NCBI GenBank assembly: GCA_016200895.1
Contig: JACQDX010000048.1
Coordinates: 1 to 64,000, forward strand
DNA length: 64,000 bases
Reading direction: 5' to 3'
DNA from: Burkholderiales bacterium
Lineage (GTDB): Bacteria > Pseudomonadota > Gammaproteobacteria > Burkholderiales > Burkholderiaceae_D
Each line of letters opens with the position of its first letter. The first letter of the stretch is position 1. Below are positions 26,388-35,883 of this stretch, piece after piece. A model generated the notes under the pieces. It had not been told where the DNA came from and searched no databases. It worked only from the letters and a program-made list of their open reading frames with translations. The translations under genes were made by a program, and so were the position numbers.

Positions 26388-26747
26388 AAGTGGGACGATA
26401 ATTACAGTTAAAAAATAGATAACTATAATTGTATTTTTAACTACTTGCCAGCGAAATCGCTTTATGACGTGTATGCTGATTGTGCAGCTACTGTCCTTGC
26501 TTTAATGTGCCAACAGGTAGCCTCAGTGCGGTGCCAATCAGATGCGCGCTGAATATAATCGGTAAACAGTGGTAGGTGGTGCAAGGCAATTTGAGGATGG
26601 TTGCGGAATCGTCCCGATGCTGTTGAGGAGATGGTACGACAGCATTTTGTGAAGGTGGATGTCGGGCTTCGCAAGTTCAGCACCAAGCTACGGGCTTGAT
26701 GCTGAAACATATCTTATTCGATTAGAGTGTGCAGTGTGAGCAAAACC
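26388..26747. other. Intergenic region, nothing recognised
   Basis: About 360 bases. The minus-strand frame 26462-26710 encodes a low-confidence, compositionally odd peptide with no ribosome binding site. I see no repeat or terminator that I can support. Confidence 0.4.
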
Positions 26748-27149
26748 TTACTGCGGTGGCTTAACCGGCACAACCAGTTCACGTGAGATGCCGCCACTTT
26801 GTTCGCTGCCGGATTGGGTTCCGGCTCCGCGCATGCGTTGCAGGCAGTATTCGCGGTCTGCTGGCGGGTGGGAGTCGCAGCGGCGTTCGCGGTTGCGCTG
26901 GAGTTGTTCTTCACTCGCTGTGGTGAGGCTGTCTGATTTGGCTTGCTGTCTGGCTGCGCCTGCCTCGCGCAGGCAGGTTTCTTTTGATTGATTGGACTGG
27001 CCGTTGAGGCAGATGCTCTTCTCTTGTTCGTAACGTGCGCGGGCGCTAGCGCTGGCATCTTGGCGATCTGCTGCCATGCACATATTGACAAAGAGGAAGG
27101 AAGAAATGATGCCAGCAATCAAGCCCACTGCTTTTTTGACGGCTGGCAT
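26748..27149 (-). CDS. Secreted Cys-containing small protein
   Basis: A 133-residue protein starting at 27149 behind AGAGAG. This start gives a signal peptide (VKKAVGLIAGIISSFLFVNM ending CMA before ADRQD). An upstream ATG at 27206 would add 19 hydrophilic residues. The mature part is charged, with regularly spaced Cys (SICLNGQ, TCLREAGAAR, RRCDSHPP, EYCLQRMRGAG). This pattern recurs in Burkholderiales periplasmic proteins of unknown function. Two disulphides are likely. It stands alone on its strand. Confidence 0.75.
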   Translation of the reverse strand: MPAVKKAVGLIAGIISSFLFVNMCMAADRQDASASARARYEQEKSICLNGQSNQSKETCLREAGAARQQAKSDSLTTASEEQLQRNRERRCDSHPPADREYCLQRMRGAGTQSGSEQSGGISRELVVPVKPPQ

Positions 27150-27508
27150 GCGTGACTCTCTATGAATAAATTGGATAATGCTGTCTTTTGTTTGATCGTG
27201 TTTCATGGCATGGCCTCATTGAAATGGTAAAGATTCTGTACATGCGGGCAGGGAGCAAGTGTCAATGCATTGACTTCCATGCCCGCAATTTATCTCATTA
27301 CTTGCTTGAGTGTAGTCGCCAGCGGGGTATTCTTCTGGGCGCTAGCGTACATTGCCAAAAAATCTTTATCGTCCATGGGGATGTCAATGACATGGCAAAC
27401 GATGACATCAAGTATGATATCCACAATCATATCCACGCTGCGTATGCCAAGCTTGCTGAGCTGCGTTAGCATCACATGTATCCACAGTATTAGAAAGATC
27501 AAAAGTCC
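27150..27508. other. Intergenic region upstream of a secreted-protein gene
   Basis: About 360 bases in a divergent position. Two overlapping frames (27188-27469 plus, 27290-27532 minus) have no ribosome binding site or recognisable content. The divergent promoters are expected here. Confidence 0.4.
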
Positions 27509-28174
27509 ATGAAGCTTGCCACATCTATCCAATTTTGCGCCCTGTTACTTGCCGTGGTGCTGCACAACAGCAGCCAGGCACAACAAAACGCACCTTTTGG
27601 CAAAAAAATGCCAGCTACCGCACCGGCGCTGCGTGATTTTGTGCCACCTGGCTGGGCTGTGGAAAACCAGGTCAGCGGTGACCTCAATGGCGACGGCTTG
27701 GCAGATATTGCCGCTGTAGTGGTGGAAGGCAAGGGTAGTGCTGATGACAGGCAACGTGGCTTGATCGTGTTGCTGGCGAGCGCTGGCAAGGGATACAGTT
27801 TATTGGGCAGCAATGGCAAGCTTTTGCAATGCCAGGGTTGCGGTGGTGTCAAGGATGGTGTCAACGTCGCTGTCAAAAACGGCGTGCTGGTCGTTAGCCA
27901 GTACAGCGGTTCGCGTGAATACTCCGTCTACACCTGGCGCTTTCGCCTGGACGCAGCCAGCCAGCGTCTGCAAATGATAGGGATAGATGAAGAAGATGCG
28001 GATGGTATGGTGGGCAAGGGTTCCACCGTCAGCACCAACTTGCTGACCGGCCAGCAAATCAGTGAAAGCTATCAATATGACGAGAAACGCGATCGTAAAG
28101 TCATACTCAGTTCAAAGAAAAGCAAGGTCGCTAAAAGCATGACTTTGTTGGAAGATGCGGTTGGGAGTCAATGA
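27509..28174 (+). CDS. Secreted protein of unknown function with a VCBS/FG-GAP-like start
   Basis: A 221-residue protein with a signal peptide (SIQFCALLLAVVLHNSSQAQ). The mature N-terminus has VSGDLNGDGLADIAAVVVEG, which resembles the calcium-binding DxNxDGxxD loop of FG-GAP/VCBS repeats, but only one copy is present. A CQGCGG motif and an Arg/Lys-rich C-terminus follow. It is probably periplasmic. It has no operon partner. Confidence 0.75.
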   Translation: MKLATSIQFCALLLAVVLHNSSQAQQNAPFGKKMPATAPALRDFVPPGWAVENQVSGDLNGDGLADIAAVVVEGKGSADDRQRGLIVLLASAGKGYSLLGSNGKLLQCQGCGGVKDGVNVAVKNGVLVVSQYSGSREYSVYTWRFRLDAASQRLQMIGIDEEDADGMVGKGSTVSTNLLTGQQISESYQYDEKRDRKVILSSKKSKVAKSMTLLEDAVGSQ

Positions 28175-28240
28175 GGGCAGGTATGTTCGATTAGTGGATA
28201 GTAACCTCAAATTTCATAAGCTCACAACAGGAGAATCGTC

Positions 28241-28612
28241 ATGATGAATTCATCGGAAATTTCTGTATGCGGAAAATGCAGTAGTCCGGTCGAAGTGCGG
28301 CGTGAAGGTAGCTCACAGGGTTTATTTTGCATGAAGTGTGATTGGGCGGTTGTGACAACTTACATATCAGAAATTTTGCGCGACGGAACTTCGTACGAGG
28401 TGAGTATCACTTCGGGTGAGGACAAGAACGATCTGCACATTAGAACGATCGCAAAATTGACCGGAGTGAATTTCCTTGCTGCTCGAAAATTATTGCAGAC
28501 GGACGTCAATTTTGTGTTGCTCACGGGCGTGGCATCACAGATTATTGAAACCAGAGAAGCATTACGGCTAGTGGGGCTATCATATGAAATTAAACCGTCG
28601 TTTCCGTATTGA
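28241..28612 (+). CDS. Zinc-ribbon protein with an L7/L12 C-domain-like tail
   Basis: A 123-residue protein behind AGGAGAATCGTC. Residues about 10-34 form a zinc ribbon (CGKCSSPVEV ... LFCMKCDW, two CxxC pairs). The rest, IRTIAKLTGVNFLAARKLL followed by ASQIIETREALRLVG, resembles the ribosomal protein L7/L12 C-terminal fold (a leucine-rich helix then a small domain). I recall unnamed proteins of this layout in proteobacteria. The function is unknown. Stand-alone gene. Confidence 0.7.
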   Translation: MMNSSEISVCGKCSSPVEVRREGSSQGLFCMKCDWAVVTTYISEILRDGTSYEVSITSGEDKNDLHIRTIAKLTGVNFLAARKLLQTDVNFVLLTGVASQIIETREALRLVGLSYEIKPSFPY

Positions 28613-28734
28613 AAAACAGTGATATAACGGCATTACGCGGAAGCGTCGCCCCTGGCTTTAAGTGTAAGTCATGCACGTAGTGACAAGGGGGCGCTTGCAT
28701 TGCACCATCGATATTCAACAACGGTGATGAGTTA

Positions 28735-30207
28735 TCAAATCCCCAATTTCTCGTGCCTCCTCATCTTCAAACGTCCAAACTCCGCAATCCCCAGCGCCAC
28801 AACCAGCATTACCCCTGCCACGATAAACGTCATTTGCATGCCAGTTGCAATCGCTGCTGGCGCGGCGGTCCTGATGTCGCTGCTTGCTGATGCCCAGGCA
28901 AATACTGCACCCATTAAAGTTGCACCTGTGATGAGGCCGAGGTTGCGAGAGAGGTTGAGCATGCCGGAGGTAAGGCCGCGCTGGTTGGGTGCTATGTCTT
29001 GCATGACGGCGGTATTGTTGGCGGCCTGGAACAGTTGGTAGCCGGGGGTGAGGATGGCGATGGCGATGATGTAGCCGGTGATTCCTAGTATAGCGGGTAG
29101 CAAGGCCAGGGCGAATGCGCCAACTGTCATGGCGATGAGCCCGGCGGTGACGGTGGCAGGTGCGCCCATGCGGTCTACGATGCGGCCTGCAATGACACCG
29201 CTGCAGGCAGAGATGCCGGGGCCTATGGACATGACGAGGCCGACCATGGCGTCGCTAAGTGTCAGTGCGCGTGACAGGTAGAAGGGGCCGACCACCAGCG
29301 TGGCCATCATGACGGTGGCGACCAGGGTGTTCATGATCAGGCTGGTGCTGAGGGTAATGTCGCGGAATAGGGCGGGGCGTAGCAGCGGTGATGCGACTTT
29401 GCTCTCTGCCAGCATGAAAAGGGCAGCGCCGAGGATGGCGGCCAGCAACAGTGCCAGGTTGAGCGCTCCAAAATGGCCGCGTCCCAGAGTCATGGAGAGG
29501 GCGTAGGCGGCCAGGGTCAGCGCCAGCAGGAGTGTGCCTGTGTGGTCAAAGCGCGGGCTGGCTTTATTATTGGCTTTGTTGCTGGCTTGCTGGTCTTGTG
29601 GCAGATGGCGGTGGGCAAGGATAAAACTCAGGATGCCCAACGGGACATTGATAAAGAAGATGGCTCGCCAGTTGATGCCTGCAATTAATATGCCGCCCAG
29701 TGAAGGGCCGAGGGCAGTGCCCACGGCTGACATGGTGCCCAGCAAACCCATGGCGCTACCGGTTTTCTCTTTGCTGACGGTTTCACCGACAAAGGCCATG
29801 GTTAGCGCCATCATGATGGCGGCTCCCAGACCTTGCACGGCACGGGCGGTGATCAGCATATTCAGTGTGGGGGCTGCACCGCACAAGCATGACGCTATCG
29901 TGAAAAGGGCTATGCCTGCCAGCAACAGGCGTTTGCGGCCCATCAGGTCACCCAGGCGGCCTACGCTGACGATGAGGGTGGTGATTGCGAGCAGATAGGC
30001 GACGACTACCCATTGAACTTGCTGGAATGAGGCATGGAATACATGAGTCAGGGTTGGTAATCCCACATTGGCGATGCTGGTGCCGAGTGAAGACAGCAGC
30101 ATGGACAGGGACAGGCTGGCGAGTATCCATCGGATGGAGGACGGCATTTGCTGGCTTTCTGCACTGCTGCTTGCATTCGTTGGGATGGATTCTGGCACAG
30201 CTTTCAT
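28735..30207 (-). CDS. MFS drug:H+ antiporter, DHA2 (EmrB/QacA) type
   Basis: A 490-residue transporter with about 14 membrane helices. Visible are the first-helix region ANVGLPTLTHVF, motif A in GRLGDLMGRKRLLL, the motif B-like ARAVQGLGAA, and motif C as GTALGPSLGGIL after helix 4-5. These place it in the 14-helix DHA2 exporters, which expel hydrophobic or cationic toxic compounds. A LysR regulator gene is divergent with a 137-base gap and is its probable controller. The substrate is unknown. Confidence 0.92.
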   Translation of the reverse strand: MKAVPESIPTNASSSAESQQMPSSIRWILASLSLSMLLSSLGTSIANVGLPTLTHVFHASFQQVQWVVVAYLLAITTLIVSVGRLGDLMGRKRLLLAGIALFTIASCLCGAAPTLNMLITARAVQGLGAAIMMALTMAFVGETVSKEKTGSAMGLLGTMSAVGTALGPSLGGILIAGINWRAIFFINVPLGILSFILAHRHLPQDQQASNKANNKASPRFDHTGTLLLALTLAAYALSMTLGRGHFGALNLALLLAAILGAALFMLAESKVASPLLRPALFRDITLSTSLIMNTLVATVMMATLVVGPFYLSRALTLSDAMVGLVMSIGPGISACSGVIAGRIVDRMGAPATVTAGLIAMTVGAFALALLPAILGITGYIIAIAILTPGYQLFQAANNTAVMQDIAPNQRGLTSGMLNLSRNLGLITGATLMGAVFAWASASSDIRTAAPAAIATGMQMTFIVAGVMLVVALGIAEFGRLKMRRHEKLGI

Positions 30208-30344
30208 TTTTGGCTAACGTGGGTGGCGATACACCATCATAGGCGTCTGCAATATATGGCGGAAGGCGCACGGTTTGCACTTTATTCATGCGCCTGACGC
30301 TATGTCATAAGCCATGTCATGTAAAAGCACGTTAGAATAAATGC

Positions 30345-31286
30345 ATGTCTATCCCTGATCTTAACTTGCTGATTACGCTTGATGCAGTGCTTGCCGAAGG
30401 CAGCGTGGCGCGCGCGGCTGCGAGGCTGAGGCTCAGCCCATCGGCCATGAGCCGGGCGCTGGCACGCTTGCGTGAGACCACGGGCGACCCTTTGCTGGTC
30501 AGGGCGGGACGTGGCCTGGTGCCTACACCCCGGGCGCTGGAATTGCGTGAGCAGGTGAGTCAACTGGTGCAGGATGCACAGGTGGTATTGCGCCCGGCAG
30601 CGCAGCTCAATCTTGCGCAGTTGGCGCAGACTTTTACCTTGCGTACCAGTGATGGCTTTGTCGAGAACTTCGGGCCTGCGCTGATTGCCCGCGTCAGTGC
30701 AGAAGCACCGGGTGTACGCCTGACTTTCATGCCCAAATTGAACAAGGACAGCGCGCTCTTGCGTGATGGCAGCGTAGATTTGGAAACTGGCGTCGTTGGT
30801 GATTCCATCAGCCCTGAGGTGCGTACCCGTGCCTTGTTCCGCGACCGATTCATAGGCGTGATGCGCATGGGGCATCCCTTGAGTCAGTTTGCTATGACGC
30901 CAGCCGTGTATGCGTCCGGCCAGCATGTCCTGGTGGCACGCCGTACCCAGAGCAAGGGGCCGATGGCGGATGTATTGAAACCTTATGGGCTGGAGCGGGA
31001 TGTGCTTACTACCGTGGGTGGTTTTTCTGCGGCGCTGGCACTGGCGCGGGCATCAGATTTGATTGCTACTGTGCCCGAGCGTCACACTGGTAATTTGCGT
31101 ACTGACATGCATAGTTTTGATCTGCCATTTTCTACGCTGGAGATTACGGTGTCCATGCTATGGCATCCGCGTATGGATGCTGATCCTGGGCATCGGTGGT
31201 TGCGGCAATGTTTGTGGGAAGTATGTGCCGGGCAGGCTGAGGGTCTTGGGCCAGGAATGGGCCTATTCATAAAAGGCGGAGCTTAA
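30345..31286 (+). CDS. LysR family transcriptional regulator
   Basis: A 313-residue regulator. The N-terminal HTH is LLITLDAVLAEGSVARAAARL then LSPSAMSRALARLRETTGD, at about residues 8-46. The effector-binding domain follows. The MSRALARLRE wording is of the NodD/SyrM-like branch. It is divergent from the DHA2 exporter, so it probably controls that gene in response to the exporter substrate or an aromatic inducer. Confidence 0.9.
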   Translation: MSIPDLNLLITLDAVLAEGSVARAAARLRLSPSAMSRALARLRETTGDPLLVRAGRGLVPTPRALELREQVSQLVQDAQVVLRPAAQLNLAQLAQTFTLRTSDGFVENFGPALIARVSAEAPGVRLTFMPKLNKDSALLRDGSVDLETGVVGDSISPEVRTRALFRDRFIGVMRMGHPLSQFAMTPAVYASGQHVLVARRTQSKGPMADVLKPYGLERDVLTTVGGFSAALALARASDLIATVPERHTGNLRTDMHSFDLPFSTLEITVSMLWHPRMDADPGHRWLRQCLWEVCAGQAEGLGPGMGLFIKGGA

Positions 31287-31604
31287 CGGTTTCCAGCGGT
31301 ATTGCTCGTGCTTTGCGAGTGTGAGTGTAGAGGTGATTTTGTCAGCCTCGCTTCAACGTACATCACGGCTTAACGACACTGGATGCCAGATTGAGTCTGG
31401 CTTGACGGTTGGGGGCTGGTTTTGGTAAGGGGCATTGCCGGGCATTGAATAGCACTGCAGAAGCTAATTTTCCTGGTGTGACTAAAGCTATTCTTGCTGC
31501 CGCTTCTAATTTTATATAAAAACCAAAGTAAAATATATTCTGTTGTAGAATAGGTATTGTTGATGCTTTTCCCCCTTGCCTCATACTTCAAGAAGTGGAT
31601 GCCT
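31287..31604. other. Intergenic region
   Basis: About 320 bases. Minus-strand frames at 31363-31591 are spurious. The tract TATATAAAAACCAAAGTAAA near 31510 is AT-rich and likely part of the promoter for the gene at 31605. No terminator was identified. Confidence 0.4.
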
Positions 31605-32183
31605 ATGAATAACTACTTTTCCGACAGTTTTCGTTTGTTGAGCAGTCTTATCGTTGGGGCGGCCTTGCTGCCTGCTGTTGCCAGCGCGCAAGTGGCGACC
31701 AAATCCGCGACCTATATCACCGAAGCCAGCCTGCATTGTGAAGAGCTTGATGTCAGCGTCGAGACTTATTGCGAAGCTAATGAACGTCTTGACGGCGCAT
31801 GCTTCCTGCAAAAAGTGAAGCTGCGGCAGACTGGAACAGACAAGTTTTCTGAAAAACTTTATCTCTACGAAGAATATCTGAAAGACCGTTCACTGATTAC
31901 GCAACTGGCTTGCGTCAAAGGTAAAGGGGACAAGGGGCGTAGCAAGATCGTACTGAGTTCAACCAACCTGGGTAACTGCAAATCTTGCGAGTGGGACGAT
32001 TATTTTTCTGAGACAGGTGCTTTCCTCGGTTCTACCCGTGAAAAATTTGGGGCAACGAATTTCAAGCCCAAGGTCTTGCCCGGCAATTTTCTTCAAAAGC
32101 ATGATTTTGCACTGGATGACACTGGGCGTTTCACTGAAATTGAAAAAGTATCAGTAAAGCGCACACAGCGCGAGGGGAAATAA
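31605..32183 (+). CDS. Periplasmic Cys-rich protein of unknown function
   Basis: A 192-residue protein. The ATG at 31605 gives a signal peptide (RLLSSLIVGAALLPAVASA). An upstream frame to 31557 adds 16 residues. Mature Cys residues are in ASLHCEELDV, ETYCEANE, DGACFLQKV, TQLACVKG and a CKSCEWDDY pair, suggesting disulphides. It precedes a lysozyme-like protein that lacks a signal by only one base, so the two are co-translated. A role as periplasmic partner or immunity protein of the next gene product is a hypothesis. Confidence 0.7.
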   Translation: MNNYFSDSFRLLSSLIVGAALLPAVASAQVATKSATYITEASLHCEELDVSVETYCEANERLDGACFLQKVKLRQTGTDKFSEKLYLYEEYLKDRSLITQLACVKGKGDKGRSKIVLSSTNLGNCKSCEWDDYFSETGAFLGSTREKFGATNFKPKVLPGNFLQKHDFALDDTGRFTEIEKVSVKRTQREGK

Positions 32184-32184
32184 C

Positions 32185-33003
32185 ATGACTGGTGGTAAAC
32201 ACAAAACCAAGAACTATAGCCATAACGGCGATCCATTGACACCAGACTCTCAGGGCGACAGCCGCACCTGGGGTGATGCCAATGACCACGTGAAGTTTGA
32301 AGTGCAGAAAGAAATCGTGCTGCAGGCGGGTAAGGCCAAACTGTCGCAAAAGGACACTGCCAACCTGCTCGCGCTAGCTGAGGTAGAGTCGGGCTTCAAT
32401 CCCGATGCAGCGACGACTTCGCGCAAGTCTTCTGCGTCCGGCGTGTTTGCCATTACTGACAGCACGGCCAAAGATGCGTCTGAAAGACTGAGCGGCAGCA
32501 AGCGCATAGGCGGCTATGAGGTGGCAGACAAGTACGACAGGTTTAACACGGCATCCAATGTGTCTTATGGCATTGCCGTTTATATGGATAAGAAGAAGGT
32601 CGCCGGTTCTGATGATGTGGGCGATATCTACAAGGCATGGAATACCAATCCCGCCGAATACAATAAATTGCTGACGCGCCTGGACAAGCATGCGACGCAG
32701 TATGACAAAGACCTGACCAATAAAGTGTGGGATGGCCCAGGCCCGGCAGCCCCGGCCAAGCCTGCAGTGCCAGCCAAGCCCGGTGAAACTGCAGAGCCAG
32801 CCAAATCCACCAAGCCAACTAAGGAAGAATCAGAAGCACCAAAAAAATCTGGCGATGTGCTGTCATCCATCCCGCTGTTGAACAAGGCGGGGCAGGATGC
32901 CGACAAAAACTGGAACATGTTGATGGGTACCGATTCACCTTCCAGTCGCATGATGATGCGGGTGCCTGAGCCGGTGAAAAAAGAGACAGTCAAGCCGCAA
33001 TAA
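32185..33003 (+). CDS. Lysozyme-like (SLT-fold) protein without a signal peptide
   Basis: A 272-residue protein behind GAGGGGAAATAAC. Residues about 55-190 match the lytic-transglycosylase fold: LLALAEVESGFNPDA with catalytic-type Glu68, then SSASGVFAITDSTAKDA (the usual SxAxGxxQ region) and a conserved YGIAVYMDKK helix. The C-terminal 80 residues are Pro/Ala/Lys-rich linker (APAKPAVPAKPGETAEPAK) with a short tail. No export signal is visible. It is coupled to the periplasmic protein gene just upstream. It could be a secreted toxin or a wall-remodelling enzyme exported by another route. Confidence 0.75.
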   Translation: MTGGKHKTKNYSHNGDPLTPDSQGDSRTWGDANDHVKFEVQKEIVLQAGKAKLSQKDTANLLALAEVESGFNPDAATTSRKSSASGVFAITDSTAKDASERLSGSKRIGGYEVADKYDRFNTASNVSYGIAVYMDKKKVAGSDDVGDIYKAWNTNPAEYNKLLTRLDKHATQYDKDLTNKVWDGPGPAAPAKPAVPAKPGETAEPAKSTKPTKEESEAPKKSGDVLSSIPLLNKAGQDADKNWNMLMGTDSPSSRMMMRVPEPVKKETVKPQ

Positions 33004-33015
33004 TATGCAAACTTA

Positions 33016-33042
33016 TGCCGGGCGATAGAGATTTGCCCGGTA
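33016..33042 (+). terminator. Hairpin after the lysozyme-like gene
   Basis: TGCCGGGC pairs with GCCCGGTA around GATAGAGATTT (one G-U pair). It is followed by TATCTCTC, a weak T-run. Probable terminator. Confidence 0.5.
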
Positions 33043-33124
33043 TATCTCTCGCTACAATATCACTACGTGCGCTGCATCTGTATATTGCATGTCGGCGTAG
33101 CGCCGTAGACCATGTTGTAAGGAT

Positions 33125-34108
33125 CTATGCTTTTCTCAGTTGATCCCATGTTGTTCCGAACGCCCACTTGACACTCTGTATGCCACGTTGCATGGCATTG
33201 CCCAACATCAGAACTTGTTCGTCTTCCACGTTCGTGCCACGCAAAGTCGGGTTGAGAATTTCAAACGCACGACCAGCCTGGGCGGGACGATAGGGAAATG
33301 CCAGTTTCAGCTGCAACGGTGATTTGCCGTAAGTATACAGAATGACGATCACCGCATCAAAACGACCATCTTCAAGATCGGCGAAACCATCGTAAGCAAG
33401 CACTTGCCAGCTTGTGCCGTGCGGGTTTTTCTCCAGGCAGTCAACACCATACTGCAGCGCTTCTTCAGGATTTTCACCCGGCAGGCCAGACATGAGTGCG
33501 CGCCAGGACATAGGCTCGGTTGACCGCAGCATCAAGGGCAGCACAGCGCCGCCATCAGCCGCTATCATCATTTGCCACGAGGCAGTTCGCCCCAGGGCTT
33601 GCATGCCTGTCCACCAAACAACGGGGCCGTTACGCTCAAGTTGCTGTATCAGGCTGGTGACATAATCTGCAGCTCTGGATTGCTGGTCGTCACCGAATAT
33701 CTCTGCCTCTATCCAATCCAGCGGCATGAATGCAACGCCCTGATCAGGCGCAAGGGCAATCAGCCGTGCGAACGCTTCGTTGGGCAATTGCACACCAGCC
33801 GGTAATGCCTCAGTGGCGGATGCCCTGTCATGCCAATCGATATGTGCACCGCTACGGCGACGCACGACTTCGATCACATGATAGGCGATCAGGGCGCAAA
33901 AGTTGCGACCTTGCACCGACCCTTGCATGTCCTCGCGAGATGGCTTTACACGTTCCCGCATGGCTGCAAACAATTGGTCCAGCCGGTGTAAACCCTTGTC
34001 CGAATAATCGAGCTGAGCTTGCTGCAAGGCTTTGGCAAATTTCCAGCCACCTTCTATTTCGCCACCGCTGGCATAGGCATCCAAAAAGCTTTTGGCTATT
34101 TCATTCAT
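33125..34108 (-). CDS. Hypothetical protein
   Basis: A 327-residue cytoplasmic protein. The ATG at 34108 is preferred because it begins MNEIAKSFLDAYASGGEIEGGW and avoids a 43-residue Lys/Tyr-rich extension in the promoter. It shows alternating helices and strands and several Trp residues (VVWWTGMQALGRTASWQMM), with no catalytic motif that I know. It stands alone between convergent and divergent small genes. No family is recognised. Confidence 0.6.
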   Translation of the reverse strand: MNEIAKSFLDAYASGGEIEGGWKFAKALQQAQLDYSDKGLHRLDQLFAAMRERVKPSREDMQGSVQGRNFCALIAYHVIEVVRRRSGAHIDWHDRASATEALPAGVQLPNEAFARLIALAPDQGVAFMPLDWIEAEIFGDDQQSRAADYVTSLIQQLERNGPVVWWTGMQALGRTASWQMMIAADGGAVLPLMLRSTEPMSWRALMSGLPGENPEEALQYGVDCLEKNPHGTSWQVLAYDGFADLEDGRFDAVIVILYTYGKSPLQLKLAFPYRPAQAGRAFEILNPTLRGTNVEDEQVLMLGNAMQRGIQSVKWAFGTTWDQLRKA

Positions 34109-34303
34109 GTAGCAATCTTTCGGTGTGTTACTGCAGCGTTCAAGGTAAAAGTATCTACTGCCTTTAGTCTTGGGAACGCCATTTTTTAGATAGATTGTAA
34201 CGCATCGGTAAAACAGCAAAGATGTTGCCACCCACATTGACAGGATAATACGAACTGATCAAAGCTTAAAAGAATTGATCTGACCGATGCCTCCACATTT
34301 ATA

Positions 34304-34636
34304 ATGTGGGCTATGACAATATCCGCAAAAAAATTGAAAAAAAATACACCACAGGCTCCAACCATCTGGCGTGTACTTGAGCAGGGCGGATTTGTCCTGA
34401 CCTTAGTCGTGTTTTTCTGGGCGGGGAAAAATACCGGTGTGCGTGTAATGGGCTTCTCGATGCTGGTATTTGCATGCCATTGCTTGTTCGTGCGGCGTAT
34501 TCCTTATGGCGTGGAAGGACAGGAACCTATCGGATATCTGACAGGCATCCTCGCGATTTTTTGCGGCCTTATTGCTCTTGGTATCGCGATTTTCATGATT
34601 CTCAAGCCGGCACTGGTGCTGGATATTTTTCACTGA
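34304..34636 (+). CDS. Small membrane protein
   Basis: A 110-residue (or 107 from ATG 34313) protein with a Lys-rich N-terminus (SAKKLKKNTPQAP). Three membrane helices follow (FVLTLVVFFWAGKNTGV; VMGFSMLVFACHCLFV; LTGILAIFCGLIALGIAIFM). No family is recognised. Confidence 0.55.
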   Translation: MWAMTISAKKLKKNTPQAPTIWRVLEQGGFVLTLVVFFWAGKNTGVRVMGFSMLVFACHCLFVRRIPYGVEGQEPIGYLTGILAIFCGLIALGIAIFMILKPALVLDIFH

Positions 34637-34831
34637 ACACATTTATCATTCAAGAATCTTTGCTGGTGACGCTTGACTTTATTGGTAGGTATTTGCCTGC
34701 ATTTAAAAATTTTCAGACGTGATTAATCACGGCGGTTTTGTGTACGTTCTGGATATTGCCTTGTTGACCATAAACCTTAGTCATCGTATGCTGCCATGTG
34801 ATCATCAATTTTTGAGGGGCGACCATTTTCC

Positions 34832-35320
34832 ATGCCAGTTACTCCATTTCATTTCGGTCTTGGCGCTGCTCTCAAGGCGGCAGCGCCTGCCCGTTTCAGT
34901 TTCTTGTCATTCGCGGCTGTGAATGTATTCATTGATGTGGAGTCGTTCTATAACCTGATGAATGCGCGCTTCCCTGTGCATGCTTTCTTTCATACCTATC
35001 TTGGCGCGCCTTTGATGGCGGGTTTTACGATCTTGTTATTCTTGCTGGCGCGCTGGTGTGCCAGGCGCTTTTATTTGCCCAACTTTTATCGATGGCAACA
35101 GTTGACCTTGCTACAGGTCAGCCTTGGCGCAATACTTGGTGCCTGGTCACATGTGGTGTTCGACAGCATCATGCATGCTGACATACGGCCTTTACGCCCT
35201 TACAGTGATGAGAATGTATTGTATGAAATTATTCCTTTGATGTATTTGCATTTGCTCTGTGTGTTTTTGGGTGTGGTCGGATTGATAGGAGTGTATGTGC
35301 GGCGGGCGGATGAGCTTTAA
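34832..35320 (+). CDS. Membrane metal-dependent hydrolase-like protein (YdjM/DUF457 type)
   Basis: A 162-residue protein with four to five membrane helices behind GAGGGG. The family pattern is visible: TPFHFGLGAALK at the start, FPVHAFFHTYLGAPL in the middle, and LGAWSHVVFDSIMHADIRPL near the C-terminus. His and Asp residues lie at the membrane face where such proteins are thought to bind metal. Activity is unproven for the family. The neighbour downstream is a DUF4259 gene, with no evident functional link. Confidence 0.7.
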   Translation: MPVTPFHFGLGAALKAAAPARFSFLSFAAVNVFIDVESFYNLMNARFPVHAFFHTYLGAPLMAGFTILLFLLARWCARRFYLPNFYRWQQLTLLQVSLGAILGAWSHVVFDSIMHADIRPLRPYSDENVLYEIIPLMYLHLLCVFLGVVGLIGVYVRRADEL

Positions 35321-35405
35321 GAATTCGTCATTGTCAACTGCAGAGATTTTTCTAATGGGGGAGGCGCTTGCCTTCCAATTCATATTTCAATAGTAAGGAT
35401 ATTTT

Positions 35406-35825
35406 ATGGGTGCCTGGGCTGCTGATTCTTTTGGAAACGATACTGCCTGTGACTGGGCTTATGCTATCGAAGATTGTAATGACCTGTCGCTGGTAGAAGA
35501 GACGCTGGACAAGGTATTGCAGGAAGGGGATGGCTATATTGACGCTTCTGATGCAGAGGAAGCCATTGCCGCTATCGAAGTGATTGCGAGGTTGCAGGGC
35601 AACTGGGGCATGCGCAACGCCTATAGCGAGAGTGTCGATAAATGGGTCAAGAAATCAAAACTGGTGCCGGATAAGGAACTGGTAGAAAAAGCCCATCAGG
35701 TGATCGCAAGAATCCTGGGGGATGAATCTGAACTCAAAGAGCTTTGGGAGGATTCAAACCTGTCTAACGAATGGGCCGTATCGGTGCAGGAGTTGGCGGG
35801 TCGTGTGAAGGTATCGCAGGTTTGA
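35406..35825 (+). CDS. DUF4259 domain protein
   Basis: A 139-residue acidic cytoplasmic protein behind AAGGATATTTT. The N-terminus MGAWAADSFGNDTACDWAYA is the signature of DUF4259, and EAIAAIEVIARLQGN continues it. Members often lie among immunity-like proteins, but no function is established. It is followed 58 bases later by a small membrane protein gene. Confidence 0.85.
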   Translation: MGAWAADSFGNDTACDWAYAIEDCNDLSLVEETLDKVLQEGDGYIDASDAEEAIAAIEVIARLQGNWGMRNAYSESVDKWVKKSKLVPDKELVEKAHQVIARILGDESELKELWEDSNLSNEWAVSVQELAGRVKVSQV

Positions 35826-35883
35826 TTTTATTAAGGACAAGAAAAATGCGGCCCGGGAATATGACAGAGTTGGTCAATCCATC

